Assembly (NCBI RefSeq): GCF_000153105.1
Contig: NZ_CH672376.1
Coordinates: 1,563,699 to 1,627,698 of the forward strand
Length of the DNA stretch: 64,000 nucleotides
Direction of reading: 5' to 3'
Origin: Blastopirellula marina DSM 3645
Lineage (GTDB): Bacteria; Planctomycetota; Planctomycetia; Pirellulales; Pirellulaceae
Each line of letters opens with the position of its first letter. The stretch's first letter is position 1. The translations under genes and the position numbers were made by a program. Of this stretch, positions 55,800-64,000 are shown in pieces. The notes under the pieces were generated by a model. The model was given only the letters and a program-made list of their open reading frames with translations. It had not been told where the DNA came from and ran no database searches.

Positions 55800-56579
55800 A
55801 TGTCTAGTTTATTCTCTCTAAAAAACCGGACCGTCTTGCTGACCGGCGCCACCGGTTATCTCGGCTCCGCAATGGCGGTCGGTCTGGCCGAAGCTGGCGC
55901 GAGCGTCGTCGTCAGCAGTCGGCGCATCGATCAAGCTGCGGCGATCGCCGCCGAACTGCCGACGATCGGCGACGCCAAACATTGCGCAGTCGAGATGGAT
56001 CACCAAGAAGTCGATTCGCTGGAAAGCGGCTTTCAAAGCGCACTGACGCAGGCCGGAAAAATTGACGTGCTGGTCGCCAACGGTCACGAAGCGACCGCCG
56101 CCGACTGGACTACCGCGACTCCCGAACAATTTACGCGGCAACTGCAAAACGCGACCGGATATTTCCTGCTCGCTCGTCTGCTGCATGACCATGTCGCCGC
56201 TCGCGCGGGCCAAGGCGGCGTGATCTTTCTCGGCTCGATGTACGGTGTCGTCGGCTCGTATCCCGACGCCTACGCTGGCGTTGCTCCGGCAAGCCCGGTC
56301 GCCTATCACGCCTTAAAGGGAGGCATAATCCAAATGACGCGTCACCTAGCGATCTACTGGGCCAAAGACGGCGTTCGCGTCAATTGCCTATCCCCCGGCC
56401 CCTTCCCTTCTGATAAAGCGCCAGCGGCGATGGTCGAAAATCTTTGCTCCCATTCACCGATGGGACGCATGGGGCGCCCTGAAGAACTGATCGGCCCGCT
56501 CGTCTTTCTGGCCAGCGACGCCGCTAGTTATGTCACGGGTCAAAACCTGCTTGTCGATGGAGGCTGGACCGCGTGGTAA
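55800..56579 (+). CDS. Short-chain dehydrogenase/reductase
   Basis: 259 aa from ATG 55800 (11 nt after the previous stop; an upstream TTG at 55767 is not convincing). TGATGYLGSAMAVGLAEAGA is the nucleotide-binding motif (TGxxxGxG), the catalytic tetrad includes GSMYGVVGSYPDAYAG...VAYHALKGG (Y-x-x-x-K), and it ends YVTGQNLLVDGGWTAW. Likely acts on a sugar acid or keto intermediate of the pathway. Confidence 0.92.
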   Translation: MSSLFSLKNRTVLLTGATGYLGSAMAVGLAEAGASVVVSSRRIDQAAAIAAELPTIGDAKHCAVEMDHQEVDSLESGFQSALTQAGKIDVLVANGHEATAADWTTATPEQFTRQLQNATGYFLLARLLHDHVAARAGQGGVIFLGSMYGVVGSYPDAYAGVAPASPVAYHALKGGIIQMTRHLAIYWAKDGVRVNCLSPGPFPSDKAPAAMVENLCSHSPMGRMGRPEELIGPLVFLASDAASYVTGQNLLVDGGWTAW

Positions 56580-57688
56580 ACCCCTTTGAATCAGCGAAAG
56601 CGGAATTGATCTCCACCCCCGCGATGGTGATCGACCTGCCAATCGTCGAAAAAAACCTGCAGAAACTGCACAGCTACGCGGATCAGCATGGCCTGCACGT
56701 TCGGCCCCATACGAAAACGCACAAATCGCGGTACTTCGCGCGCATGCAATTGAAACAGGGGAGCAGCGGACTGACGGTCGCCAAGGTGGGCGAAGCCGAA
56801 GTAATGGCGCTCGAGTCCAGCGATATCTTGATCGCCTATCCGGCGATTGATCCTGATCGTCGCCGCCGCTTGGCTCAACTCGCTCAACAGCATACGGTGC
56901 GTGTTGCAGTTGATTCGGCGTACGGCGTCTCGGCATTGGCCGCAGCGGCGCAAGAAGCGGGATCGACAATCGGCATTCTGGTGGACGTGAATGTCGGCAT
57001 GAATCGCACAGGCGTCTCGACGCCTGTCGAAGCATTGCAACTTGCCCAACAAATCGCCCAGTCTGAAAACTCATTGCGGCTTGACGGTATCTTCTTCTAT
57101 CCCGGCCACATTTGGCGACCGGCGGATGAACAGGCCGAACCATTGCGACAAGTCGACGCGATCCTCGCTGAGGTTATCACTTTATGGGAAAGTCACGGAC
57201 TGTCGGCCAACATCGTCTCTGGCGGATCGACGCCGACTGCTTATCAATCGCATCTGCTTCCCTCGCAAACCGAGATTCGCCCCGGCACGAATATCTTCAA
57301 CGACATGAATACGGTTCGCGCCGGGTATTGCGAACTGTCTGAGTGCGCCGTCGCAATCATTTGCACGGTAGTCAGCACCGCCGTCCCCGGCAAATGCGTG
57401 ATCGACGCCGGCACGAAAACGCTAACCAGTGATCGCAACGTGACGCAGCCGGACTCTGGCCATGGGCACGTTCTGGAATATCCCCGCGGCAAAATCGTTC
57501 GCCTTAGCGAAGAGCATGGTGAGATCGATTTCGCAGACTGCGATACGCTGCCGAAGATCGGTGAACGTCTCACCGTCATCCCCAATCACATTTGCCCCTG
57601 CGTCAATTTGCAAAATCAGGTCTATCTGCAAACGCCGGAAAAGACGATCGCGATGACCGACATTGATACTCGAGGAATGCTTTCATGA
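56573..57688 (+). CDS. D-threonine aldolase/D-3-hydroxyaspartate dehydratase-like PLP enzyme (DSD1 family)
   Basis: 371 aa, GTG start at 56573 overlapping the SDR stop by 7 nt. PLP lysine in RPHTKTHKSRYFAR (Lys of TKTHK), VDVNVGMNRTGV, NIVSGGSTPTAY, and the metal-site tail PNHICPCVNLQ (H-x-C). These features define the alanine-racemase-fold D-threonine aldolase group. Predicted to split or dehydrate a D-beta-hydroxy-amino acid, giving glycine and an aldehyde, or a 2-oxo acid. Substrate unproven. Confidence 0.9.
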   Translation: MVNPFESAKAELISTPAMVIDLPIVEKNLQKLHSYADQHGLHVRPHTKTHKSRYFARMQLKQGSSGLTVAKVGEAEVMALESSDILIAYPAIDPDRRRRLAQLAQQHTVRVAVDSAYGVSALAAAAQEAGSTIGILVDVNVGMNRTGVSTPVEALQLAQQIAQSENSLRLDGIFFYPGHIWRPADEQAEPLRQVDAILAEVITLWESHGLSANIVSGGSTPTAYQSHLLPSQTEIRPGTNIFNDMNTVRAGYCELSECAVAIICTVVSTAVPGKCVIDAGTKTLTSDRNVTQPDSGHGHVLEYPRGKIVRLSEEHGEIDFADCDTLPKIGERLTVIPNHICPCVNLQNQVYLQTPEKTIAMTDIDTRGMLS

Positions 57689-58602
57689 ATCGTTACGCAG
57701 GCCCGCTCCAAGGCGTCTTGCCGGTCTTTCAAACGCCCTACCTGAAGTCGGGCGAGATTGACTATCCAACGTTACAGCGCGAGATCGCGTGGTTGCTGGA
57801 GTGCGGCGCCGATGGGGTCGTGATGGCGATGGTCTCTGAAGTCCTGCGATTGACGACAACCGAATATCGCTTGCTCGCGGCCCGAACTTGTGAAATGGTC
57901 GCCGGTCGCGGCTCAGTCGTCATTAGCGTCGGCGGCGAGTCGACCAAGATTGCGATCGAGAACGCTCAACATGCCGAAAGCGTCGGCGCCACCGCGGTGA
58001 TGGCGATTCCGCCCGTTTCGATCGGCGCGCTAGACGAGGAGCTGCTCGCTTACTACGAAGGAATCGTCCACGCGATCTCGCTACCGGTCATCGTACAGGA
58101 CGCCAGCGGATATGTCGGCAAACCGATGTCGATCACGCTGCAGGCCGACTTGCTGCATCGCTTCGGAGTAGAACGAATCCTCTTCAAGCCGGAGGCGACG
58201 CCGATTGGTCCGCGCCTCTCGGCCTTGCGCGACGCGACTGAGGGTAAAGCCCCGATCTTTGAAGGAACCGGGGGCATCGCACTGGTCGACAGCTTTCGCC
58301 GGGGCATTGTCGGCACGATGCCGGGCGCTGATCTGATTCGTGGAATCGTCGCGCTATACCGAGCGCTGAAAACAGGCGACGAGCGCCGCATTTATGAACT
58401 ATCGCTGCCGATCTCGGCCATTGTCGCCGCGCAGCATAGCCTCGACGCATTCTTGGCGATCGAGAAGCACCTTCTGGTCCGACAAGGGATCTTCCAAAAC
58501 ACGATTGTCCGCGGTCCGACCGCTTATCGCTTGGATCCGGAATCAATCGCCGAAATCGATCGCCTGTTCGACTTGCTTAGCGACGCATTGGAGAAATCGT
58601 GA
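57685..58602 (+). CDS. DapA/N-acetylneuraminate-lyase family aldolase, atypical active site
   Basis: 305 aa, ATG 57685 overlapping the previous stop by 4 nt. Fold landmarks: GPLQGVLPVFQTPYLKSGEIDYPTLQ, VISVGGESTKIAIENAQHAE, ERILFKPEATPIGPRLSAL (Schiff-base Lys expected here). The DapA GTTGE loop is replaced by AMVSE, and the catalytic Tyr segment (Y-N-x-P) reads VQDASGYVG, with Tyr in a shifted place. So neither dihydrodipicolinate synthase nor sialic acid lyase activity can be assumed. Confidence 0.88.
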   Translation: MNRYAGPLQGVLPVFQTPYLKSGEIDYPTLQREIAWLLECGADGVVMAMVSEVLRLTTTEYRLLAARTCEMVAGRGSVVISVGGESTKIAIENAQHAESVGATAVMAIPPVSIGALDEELLAYYEGIVHAISLPVIVQDASGYVGKPMSITLQADLLHRFGVERILFKPEATPIGPRLSALRDATEGKAPIFEGTGGIALVDSFRRGIVGTMPGADLIRGIVALYRALKTGDERRIYELSLPISAIVAAQHSLDAFLAIEKHLLVRQGIFQNTIVRGPTAYRLDPESIAEIDRLFDLLSDALEKS

Positions 58603-59444
58603 TCATCGACGTCCATAGCCACGTTTGGTCCTATCCGCAGCACTTCACCGATGATTTTCGCAACCAAGCTTCTCGGGCTCGTAGCGGTGTTGAAGTCGAT
58701 CTGACGGTCCGATTCGAAGACTATCGCGCGACGGCGCCAGACGACGTTCGCACGATCGTCTTTGGAGGCAAAGCGAAACTGAGCGGCATGTGGGTCGATG
58801 ATCATTCGGTCGCCGAATATGTCCAGCAGCACCCCGAGCAGCTCATCGGATTTCTCTCGGTTGATCCCACGCAGCCCCACTGGTACGACGAACTGCAACA
58901 TGGACACCAGACGCTTGGCCTGCGGGGAGTGAAACTCTTGTCGATGTACGCCGGTTTCCGTCCCGACAGCGAACTGCTCGATCCGCTCTGGCAATATACG
59001 TCGCAGCATGGGCTGCCGGTGCTGCTGCATACCGGCACCACGTTCATCTCTCAAGCGCCGCTTGATTGCACATTGCCGCGATACCTAGATCGCGTCGCCG
59101 CTCGCTATCCACAGCAGCGGATGATCTTGGCGCATCTCGGCCATCCGTACGAAGGCGAATGCGTCGCGGTGATTCGCAAGCACCAACATGTTTACGCCGA
59201 CGTTTCCGCGCTTCACTATCGTCCCTTTCAGCTCTATCAATCGCTGATGCTGGTGCAAGAATACGGCGTTTGGGACAAAGTGCTGTTCGGCACCGACTAT
59301 CCTTTCACCACGGTCAACGACTCGATCGCCGGCATTCGCAATTTGAATTCGTTGGTTCAAGGGACGAGCTTGCCGCGACTCGACGAACAAAAAATTGAAC
59401 AGATGATCTATCGCGACAGCCTGCCGCTGTTGAATCTCTCTTAA
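58599..59444 (+). CDS. Amidohydrolase-family protein (metal-dependent hydrolase), copy 2
   Basis: 281 aa, GTG 58599 overlapping the previous stop (GTGA). Metal motif IIDVHSHVWSYP (HxH), GLRGVKLLSMYAGFRP, PVLLHTGTTF (His), MILAHLGHPYEGE (His), and Asp in VLFGTDYPFTTV. PF04909 family, as the protein at 40859, though the two differ in length and details, so they are probably different steps. Confidence 0.9.
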   Translation: MIIDVHSHVWSYPQHFTDDFRNQASRARSGVEVDLTVRFEDYRATAPDDVRTIVFGGKAKLSGMWVDDHSVAEYVQQHPEQLIGFLSVDPTQPHWYDELQHGHQTLGLRGVKLLSMYAGFRPDSELLDPLWQYTSQHGLPVLLHTGTTFISQAPLDCTLPRYLDRVAARYPQQRMILAHLGHPYEGECVAVIRKHQHVYADVSALHYRPFQLYQSLMLVQEYGVWDKVLFGTDYPFTTVNDSIAGIRNLNSLVQGTSLPRLDEQKIEQMIYRDSLPLLNLS

Positions 59445-59456
59445 AGAATCGCTTTC

Positions 59457-60416
59457 ATGAATATTCGCACGGTCGGCGTCGTCGGACTAGGTCTGATGGG
59501 CCGCGGCATCTGCACGTCGCTCTTGGCCAACAACTTTCAGGTCGTCGCGTACGACATCAATCCCGAAAGTTTCGCCGCCGCTAGAGCACATGTTGCGTCG
59601 GCGCTAGAGGAACTTGCTCGACACCCTTCTGTCGCCGAAGCGATCCCAGAAAACTGGCCCTCTCATTTTCAGCTGACCGCGGATTTGTCACCTCTGGGCG
59701 ACTGCGACTTTGTGATTGAAAGCATTCCCGAAGATCCCGTCATCAAACAGGAAACGATCGCGGCGCTCGAACGCTTGCTTCCCAACAGCACGCCGATCGC
59801 CAGCAATACGTCGGCGCTGCCGATATCGTTACTGCAGGCACATTGCCAGCTTCCGCAGCGAATTATCGGCATGCACTGGGCCGAGCCTTGCCATTTGACG
59901 CGTTTTCTGGAGATTATTCGCGGCGAACATACCGATGACGCGACCGCCGATTCCGCCGCCAATCTGGGACGACAATTGGGCAAAGATCCAACCATCGTCC
60001 AGCGCGACGTCCCCGGCTTTATCGTCAATCGACTCGCCTACGCGATGTACCGCGAGGCGTTTTGGTTGCTGGAAAACAATGTCGCGGATGTCGACACGAT
60101 CGATCGTGCGTTTGTCAACGCGATCTCGGTGTGGGCCAACGTCGCTGGTCCCTTTCGCTGGATGGATCTCAGCGGTTTGCCCGCCTACGCCCAAGCGATG
60201 GGACGGCTCTTTCCCGAACTGAGTCAAGCGACGGAAACGCCAGCTTGCTTTCAATCGATGATTGACGACGGCGCTCGCGGCGCCGCTAATGGACGTGGAT
60301 TTTATTCGTACACCGCGGAAGAGGCCGAAGCATGGCGCGCCAAACTGGTTAAAAATGTCCATGCGACTCGCCAACGATCCCCCTTGCCGCAGCCTACCGT
60401 GAAGGACCTCTCGTGA
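59457..60416 (+). CDS. 3-hydroxyacyl-CoA dehydrogenase family protein
   Basis: 319 aa. NAD-binding VGVVGLGLMGRGICTSLLAN (GxGxMG), DFVIESIPEDPVIKQE, SNTSALPISLL, HWAEPCHLTRFLEII (catalytic His in GMHW), VQRDVPGFIVNRLAYAMYREAFWLLENNVADVD. Half-length, without the enoyl-CoA hydratase part. 12 nt after the amidohydrolase. In such operons this fold often oxidises hydroxy acids without CoA (for example gulonate 3-dehydrogenase-like), so the CoA label may mislead. Confidence 0.9.
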   Translation: MNIRTVGVVGLGLMGRGICTSLLANNFQVVAYDINPESFAAARAHVASALEELARHPSVAEAIPENWPSHFQLTADLSPLGDCDFVIESIPEDPVIKQETIAALERLLPNSTPIASNTSALPISLLQAHCQLPQRIIGMHWAEPCHLTRFLEIIRGEHTDDATADSAANLGRQLGKDPTIVQRDVPGFIVNRLAYAMYREAFWLLENNVADVDTIDRAFVNAISVWANVAGPFRWMDLSGLPAYAQAMGRLFPELSQATETPACFQSMIDDGARGAANGRGFYSYTAEEAEAWRAKLVKNVHATRQRSPLPQPTVKDLS

Positions 60417-61498
60417 GACCGATCTTCGACGCTCATCTCGATCTTGCCTGGAACGCGCTCCATTGGAATCGTGACCTGACGCAATCGCTGGCCGACATGC
60501 GCGGACACGAAGCGCACATGACTGACCACGTCGCGCGTGGACGCGGAACCGTGACGCTTCCTGAAATGAAAAAGGCCGGCATCCACGTCTGCCTAGGAAC
60601 GGTACTGGTTCGCTCGAAGCCAGAGGTCAATCCCGCCGCCGGCTTTTCGCGAATCGATTTGGATTTTCAAAACCAGACGATCGCCCACGCGATCGGCATG
60701 GGCCAATTGGCCTATTACCAAATGCTGAACGAATTAGGGACGATCAAGCTGCTCCGCACCGCCGACGACTTGCAGCAGCATCTTAGCGCCGGAAAAGAGA
60801 ATTCGGCAGAACCGCTCGGGGTTATCCTGGCGATGGAAGGCGCGGATCCGATTCATACGCCGCAGCAAGCCGAGTTGTGGTGGAATCATGGACTGCGCTG
60901 CGTTTCGCTCTCCCACTACGCGCAAGGTCCCTATGCGCCCGGCACCGGCATCCAAGGGCCGGTGACGCCAGCTGGCCGAGAACTGCTCCAAGAATTCGCG
61001 CGACTCGGTATGATTGTCGATCTAACGCACTGCGCTGAGCCAGCGTTCTTTGAAGTGCTCGACCTGTTCCCCGGCCCGGTCCTCGCAAGTCACAACATGT
61101 GCCGCGAACTGGTCCCCGGTGATCGCCAATTCTCGGACGATCAAATTCGGGCGCTGATCGAGCGCGGCGCCGTGATCGGCATGGCGTTTGACGCATGGAT
61201 GCTGACGCCTGGCTGGGTACGCGGCGAAAGCTCTCCCAGTTGCGTCTCGCTCTCTGCGGCCGCCGATCATGTCGATCACATCTGCCAACTTGCCGGTAAT
61301 GTTCGGCATGTCGGCATCGGCAGCGATCTCGACGGAGGTTTCGGAACCGAGCAAACGCCGCACGATTTGAATTCGATCGCCGATCTGCAAACTCTGTCGA
61401 CAATTTTGGCCGATCGCGGATACAGCGACACCGATCTCAACGCGATATTCCAGGGCAACTTTGTGCGACTATTTCTGGAGAACTTACCCTCAATCTAG
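60413..61498 (+). CDS. Peptidase M19 (membrane/renal dipeptidase family)
   Basis: 361 aa, GTG start at 60413 overlapping the previous stop by 4 nt. Zinc ligands: IFDAHLDLAWNAL (HxD), LAMEGADPIHT (Glu), VDLTHCAEPAFFEV (His), LASHNMCREL (His), IGSDLDGGFG (Asp). Cleaves dipeptides with a C-terminal D- or dehydro-residue, or acts as a related zinc hydrolase. No signal peptide, so cytoplasmic. Last gene before the terminator. Confidence 0.93.
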   Translation: MRPIFDAHLDLAWNALHWNRDLTQSLADMRGHEAHMTDHVARGRGTVTLPEMKKAGIHVCLGTVLVRSKPEVNPAAGFSRIDLDFQNQTIAHAIGMGQLAYYQMLNELGTIKLLRTADDLQQHLSAGKENSAEPLGVILAMEGADPIHTPQQAELWWNHGLRCVSLSHYAQGPYAPGTGIQGPVTPAGRELLQEFARLGMIVDLTHCAEPAFFEVLDLFPGPVLASHNMCRELVPGDRQFSDDQIRALIERGAVIGMAFDAWMLTPGWVRGESSPSCVSLSAAADHVDHICQLAGNVRHVGIGSDLDGGFGTEQTPHDLNSIADLQTLSTILADRGYSDTDLNAIFQGNFVRLFLENLPSI

Positions 61499-61533
61499 CC
61501 CATTTATCCGAAAAATACAGCGTTCCAACGGAC

Positions 61534-61567
61534 CCACGCCCCCGAAAAGGAGGCGTGGTTTTTTTTT
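61534..61567 (+). terminator. Strong rho-independent terminator of the catabolic operon
   Basis: CCACGCC (61534-61540) pairs with GGCGTGG (61552-61558), then nine T (61559-61567). It marks the end of the eight-gene unit beginning at 53948. Confidence 0.92.
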
Positions 61568-61577
61568 GACCTAACCA

Positions 61578-61605
61578 TTGATGTCGACAAAATACGCGGT
61601 ATTCT
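61578..61605 (+). promoter_or_regulatory. Possible promoter of the sialidase-like gene
   Basis: TTGATG (61578-61583), 16-nt spacer, TATTCT (61600-61605), 73 nt upstream of ATG 61679. Fair match only. Confidence 0.4.
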
Positions 61606-61678
61606 GACTACATAAAGAACAGGCGAAGAACCTCTCAGTCCCTTCCAAAATGTCCGCCTGATATCCACGGAGATCCCG

Positions 61679-62794
61679 ATGACCTCGCGTATCCTGCCGA
61701 TTTTTCTCCTCGCTTTCGCCCTCCTCAGCGTTGTTTCGCTGGCCGAAACGCCCGAAACCGTGCTCACGCTCCCCTCGGGCCCTAACAACCCGCGGAACAC
61801 CGAAGGCGGGTTTGTCACTCTAAAAGACGGAAAAATCCTTTACATCTACTCACGGTTCTCCGGCGTGAGCGGTGGAGACGACGCCCAGGGTTATTTGGCG
61901 GCCTGCACTTCGGCCGATGGTGGTCAAACCTGGTCGGAGAATGACGCGGCGATCTTCCCTCGCGAAGGGAAAGAGAACGATATGTCGGCGTCGCTGCTTC
62001 GCCTGGCCGATGGCCGCATCGCACTGTTCTACCTGGTGAAGAACTCCATCAAAGATTGCAAGATGCGGATGCGAACCAGCAGTGATGAAGCGGAAACCTG
62101 GAGCGAACCGATCGACTGCATGCCGGGCGAAGAAAACTACTTTGTCGTCAACAACGATCGCGTGATTCAAACCAAATCAGGTCGCCTAATCGCGCCGGCC
62201 GCGATTCACGTACGTGACGGAAAATGGCAAGGCGCCGCCGACATTGTCTGCTTCCTCTCGGACGATAACGGCAAGACCTGGCGCCGCAGCCAACAAACGG
62301 TGATCGGCAAGCGCGACGACGGCAGCCGATTTGTGACGCAAGAACCCGGCGTCATCGAGCTCAAAGATGGTCGCATCTTAATGTGGATTCGCTCTAACTT
62401 AGGGCGACAAGCGGTTTGTTATTCCAGCGACGGTGGAGAAACCTTCTCAGATCCCCAGCCGTGGAACTTCAAGAGCCCCGTTTCACCCGCGTCGATCAAA
62501 CGCATTCCATCGACCGGCGACTTGCTGCTGGTCTGGAACGACAACGTCAAACGCCGCACGCCGCTCAATGTCGCAATCTCTGCGGATGAAGGCGCTACGT
62601 GGACTCACGCCAAATCGATCGAAACCGATCCCAACGGCTGGTTCTGCTATACGGCGATTCACTGTGTCGACGACCGCGTGCTCCTTTCGTACTGGCTGAC
62701 CGAACAATTAAAGCACCCGCTCTTGATCGGCACTAAGATCGTCAGCGTTCCAGTCAAGTGGCTATACGAAGACGAGACGCCCGCTCCAAAATGA
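61679..62794 (+). CDS. Secreted sialidase-like protein (exo-alpha-sialidase family), copy 2
   Basis: 371 aa. Signal peptide (ILPIFLLAFALLSVVSLAET), then a six-bladed-propeller type sequence: NPRNTEGGFVTLKDGKILYIYSRFSG (arginine region), DGGQTWSE, SLLRLADGRIALFYLVKN, SSDEAETWSEP, LSDDNGKTWRRS, YSSDGGETFSDPQP, ADEGATWTHAK: at least five Asp-box-like blades. Lone transcript after the operon terminator. Sialic acid itself is not implied; many planctomycete members act on other glycans. Confidence 0.9.
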   Translation: MTSRILPIFLLAFALLSVVSLAETPETVLTLPSGPNNPRNTEGGFVTLKDGKILYIYSRFSGVSGGDDAQGYLAACTSADGGQTWSENDAAIFPREGKENDMSASLLRLADGRIALFYLVKNSIKDCKMRMRTSSDEAETWSEPIDCMPGEENYFVVNNDRVIQTKSGRLIAPAAIHVRDGKWQGAADIVCFLSDDNGKTWRRSQQTVIGKRDDGSRFVTQEPGVIELKDGRILMWIRSNLGRQAVCYSSDGGETFSDPQPWNFKSPVSPASIKRIPSTGDLLLVWNDNVKRRTPLNVAISADEGATWTHAKSIETDPNGWFCYTAIHCVDDRVLLSYWLTEQLKHPLLIGTKIVSVPVKWLYEDETPAPK

Positions 62795-62881
62795 ACGAAA
62801 AGCGGCGTTCCAAGCCCTTTTTATCGACGATAAATCAGATTCTGCCGCAACCTTTTGCGGCCATACCGATCAGGTAAATCC

Positions 62882-63544
62882 ATGGCGACAGCAACCAACG
62901 GCAACAACGGCCGCGTTTCGGCGCGGCAGAAATGCTACGACGTTTTACGGCGCATGTTGATCTGTGGGCAAATTCCCCCCGGCTCACGGTTGCCTGAAGT
63001 GGAATGGTCGGAACGACTGGAAGTGCACCGCGGCGGCTTGCGAGAAGCGCTCGTACTGCTGGAACATGACGGACTGTTGACGCAGGGAGAAAAAGGGGGC
63101 TTCTTTGCTCCGATTCTCGGCGATTTCGAGCTGGAAGAGATCATGCAAGCACGCTGCGTTCTCGAGTCGGGAGCGATCAAGCTGATCACCGCACGACGAC
63201 TGAAAAAAGACGCGTTTCAGCCGCTGATCGAATTGTGCGAAACGATGCAGCGGTTACATGACGCCGATATCGAACTGGGCTTTTGCGAAGCGGATTTCAT
63301 GTTCCACCAGTCGCTGGTTTCTCTTACCGGCAACTCACGACTCATTCAAATGTATTCCCACTCGACGCAGTTGATTTTCAACCTATCGCCGGTTGATACG
63401 ATTGACGTCGTCCGCAGCAATCGCCGTCAAACCCTTGTAGAGCACCGCGAACTTTGCCGACTGCTGATTGCCGGCGAAACCGACACCGCGATTCGATTGC
63501 TGGAAGATCACATGTCCCATCCCTCGTCGAGTGACCCCAAATAA
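62882..63544 (+). CDS. FadR-type GntR-family transcriptional regulator
   Basis: 220 aa from ATG 62882. N-terminal winged helix: [56 protein letters not shown], then the all-helical FCD sensor domain (about 85-215: [63 protein letters not shown]) with His residues able to hold a metal. Second regulator of the locus, 87 nt after the sialidase-like gene; it may control that gene or the operon. Confidence 0.92.
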   Translation: MATATNGNNGRVSARQKCYDVLRRMLICGQIPPGSRLPEVEWSERLEVHRGGLREALVLLEHDGLLTQGEKGGFFAPILGDFELEEIMQARCVLESGAIKLITARRLKKDAFQPLIELCETMQRLHDADIELGFCEADFMFHQSLVSLTGNSRLIQMYSHSTQLIFNLSPVDTIDVVRSNRRQTLVEHRELCRLLIAGETDTAIRLLEDHMSHPSSSDPK

Positions 63545-63629
63545 CACTCGGCGGAATTCCCCTCTCATGCATTTCGCCCCTTTTCACGAATTTCTTTTCC
63601 AATGTTTTACGCTCGGGAGAACCGATCTC

Positions 63630-64000
63630 ATGCTGGATGTCAGATCCCCTCGACGACGTCGTGCGGACGGCTTTACGCTGGTCGAACTGTTGGTCGTCAT
63701 TGCAATTATCGGCGTCTTAATCGCTTTGTTGCTGCCTGCGGTGCAGCAAGCTCGCGAAGCGGCGCGGCGCATGTCCTGCTCCAATAATTTGAAGCAGCTT
63801 GGACTAGCACTGCACAACTATCATGACACGCACTTGGTCTTTCCCTATGGACGCAGCGCTGCTGCCGAGGGTTCAGGGCTCGGCGGCACGAGCCCGCAAA
63901 CCTACCGTAGCCAGACCGGCTTAACCGCTTTGCTCCCCTTTATTGAAAAGCAAGCGCTCTACAACACAATCGACTTTAGCGCAGGCTTGGGCGATGCGGT
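63630..64000 (+). CDS. DUF1559 pseudopilin-like protein, 3' end beyond window
   Basis: About 123 codons are visible from ATG 63630; the frame is still open at the window end. Pilin-like start [19 protein letters not shown], then [31 protein letters not shown] and [15 protein letters not shown]. Follows the FadR-type regulator by 85 nt, which is too far to claim co-transcription. By analogy with the other three copies, a lipoprotein gene may follow. Confidence 0.9.
   Translation, partial: MLDVRSPRRRRADGFTLVELLVVIAIIGVLIALLLPAVQQAREAARRMSCSNNLKQLGLALHNYHDTHLVFPYGRSAAAEGSGLGGTSPQTYRSQTGLTALLPFIEKQALYNTIDFSAGLGDA

Overview
The window looks like chromosomal DNA of a planctomycete, most likely of the Pirellulales (Blastopirellula/Rhodopirellula-like). 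This is inferred from gene content: four DUF1559 pseudopilin-like genes (one cut by the window end), small lipoproteins paired with them, a planctomycete-type ECF sigma factor next to a Ser/Thr kinase, a sigma factor with a FecR/LamG partner, membrane-anchored squalene-cyclase-fold proteins, a sulfatase and sialidase-like propellers. No sequence search was possible, so family names rest on motifs read directly.

Layout. 1-3.2 kb: tail of a lipoprotein gene, then a minus-strand Mla/MCE lipid-transport operon (mlaE-mlaF-mlaD). 3.3-9.6 kb: membrane proteins, a coupled NagB-like/PIG-L pair, small conserved genes, divergent queuosine genes queE and queF, and a purine deaminase. 9.7-11.2 kb: a sulfatase. 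11.3-18.5 kb: a complete minus-strand Na+-translocating NADH:quinone reductase operon, nqrABCDEF-apbE-nqrM, with a near-perfect Rex-type operator upstream. 19-24.8 kb: a HisA-like protein and two paralogous TonB-topology proteins with a squalene-cyclase fold, separated by a beta-propeller protein. 25.2-27.6 kb: rpmG, recJ and a tRNA-Pro with a clear sigma-70 promoter. 27.6-28.85 kb: a small decayed accessory patch with a zinc-ribbon protein and a TIR-domain gene cut off by an IS5-family remnant. 28.9-33 kb: HTTM protein, lipoprotein, DUF1559 and a glycerophosphodiesterase. 33.1-38.5 kb: two signalling modules (sigma/FecR-LamG and ECF sigma/kinase-TPR).

40.3-51.3 kb (minus): RidA, amidohydrolase, class III aminotransferase, Na+/solute symporter, PhyH dioxygenase, two secreted beta-propeller enzymes and two lipoprotein/DUF1559 pairs. 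51.7-62.8 kb (plus): a GntR regulator with its own promoter and dyad, a HEAT-like secreted protein, then an eight-gene translationally coupled operon (HpcH aldolase, Gfo/Idh/MocA, SDR, D-threonine-aldolase-type PLP enzyme, atypical DapA-family lyase, amidohydrolase, 3-hydroxyacyl-CoA-dehydrogenase-type enzyme, M19 dipeptidase) ending at a strong terminator. A secreted sialidase-like protein, a FadR-type GntR regulator and a DUF1559 gene running off the window follow. The 40-63 kb region reads as one large catabolic locus for an unidentified glycan- or amino-acid-derived substrate; it is the best candidate here for undescribed biology.
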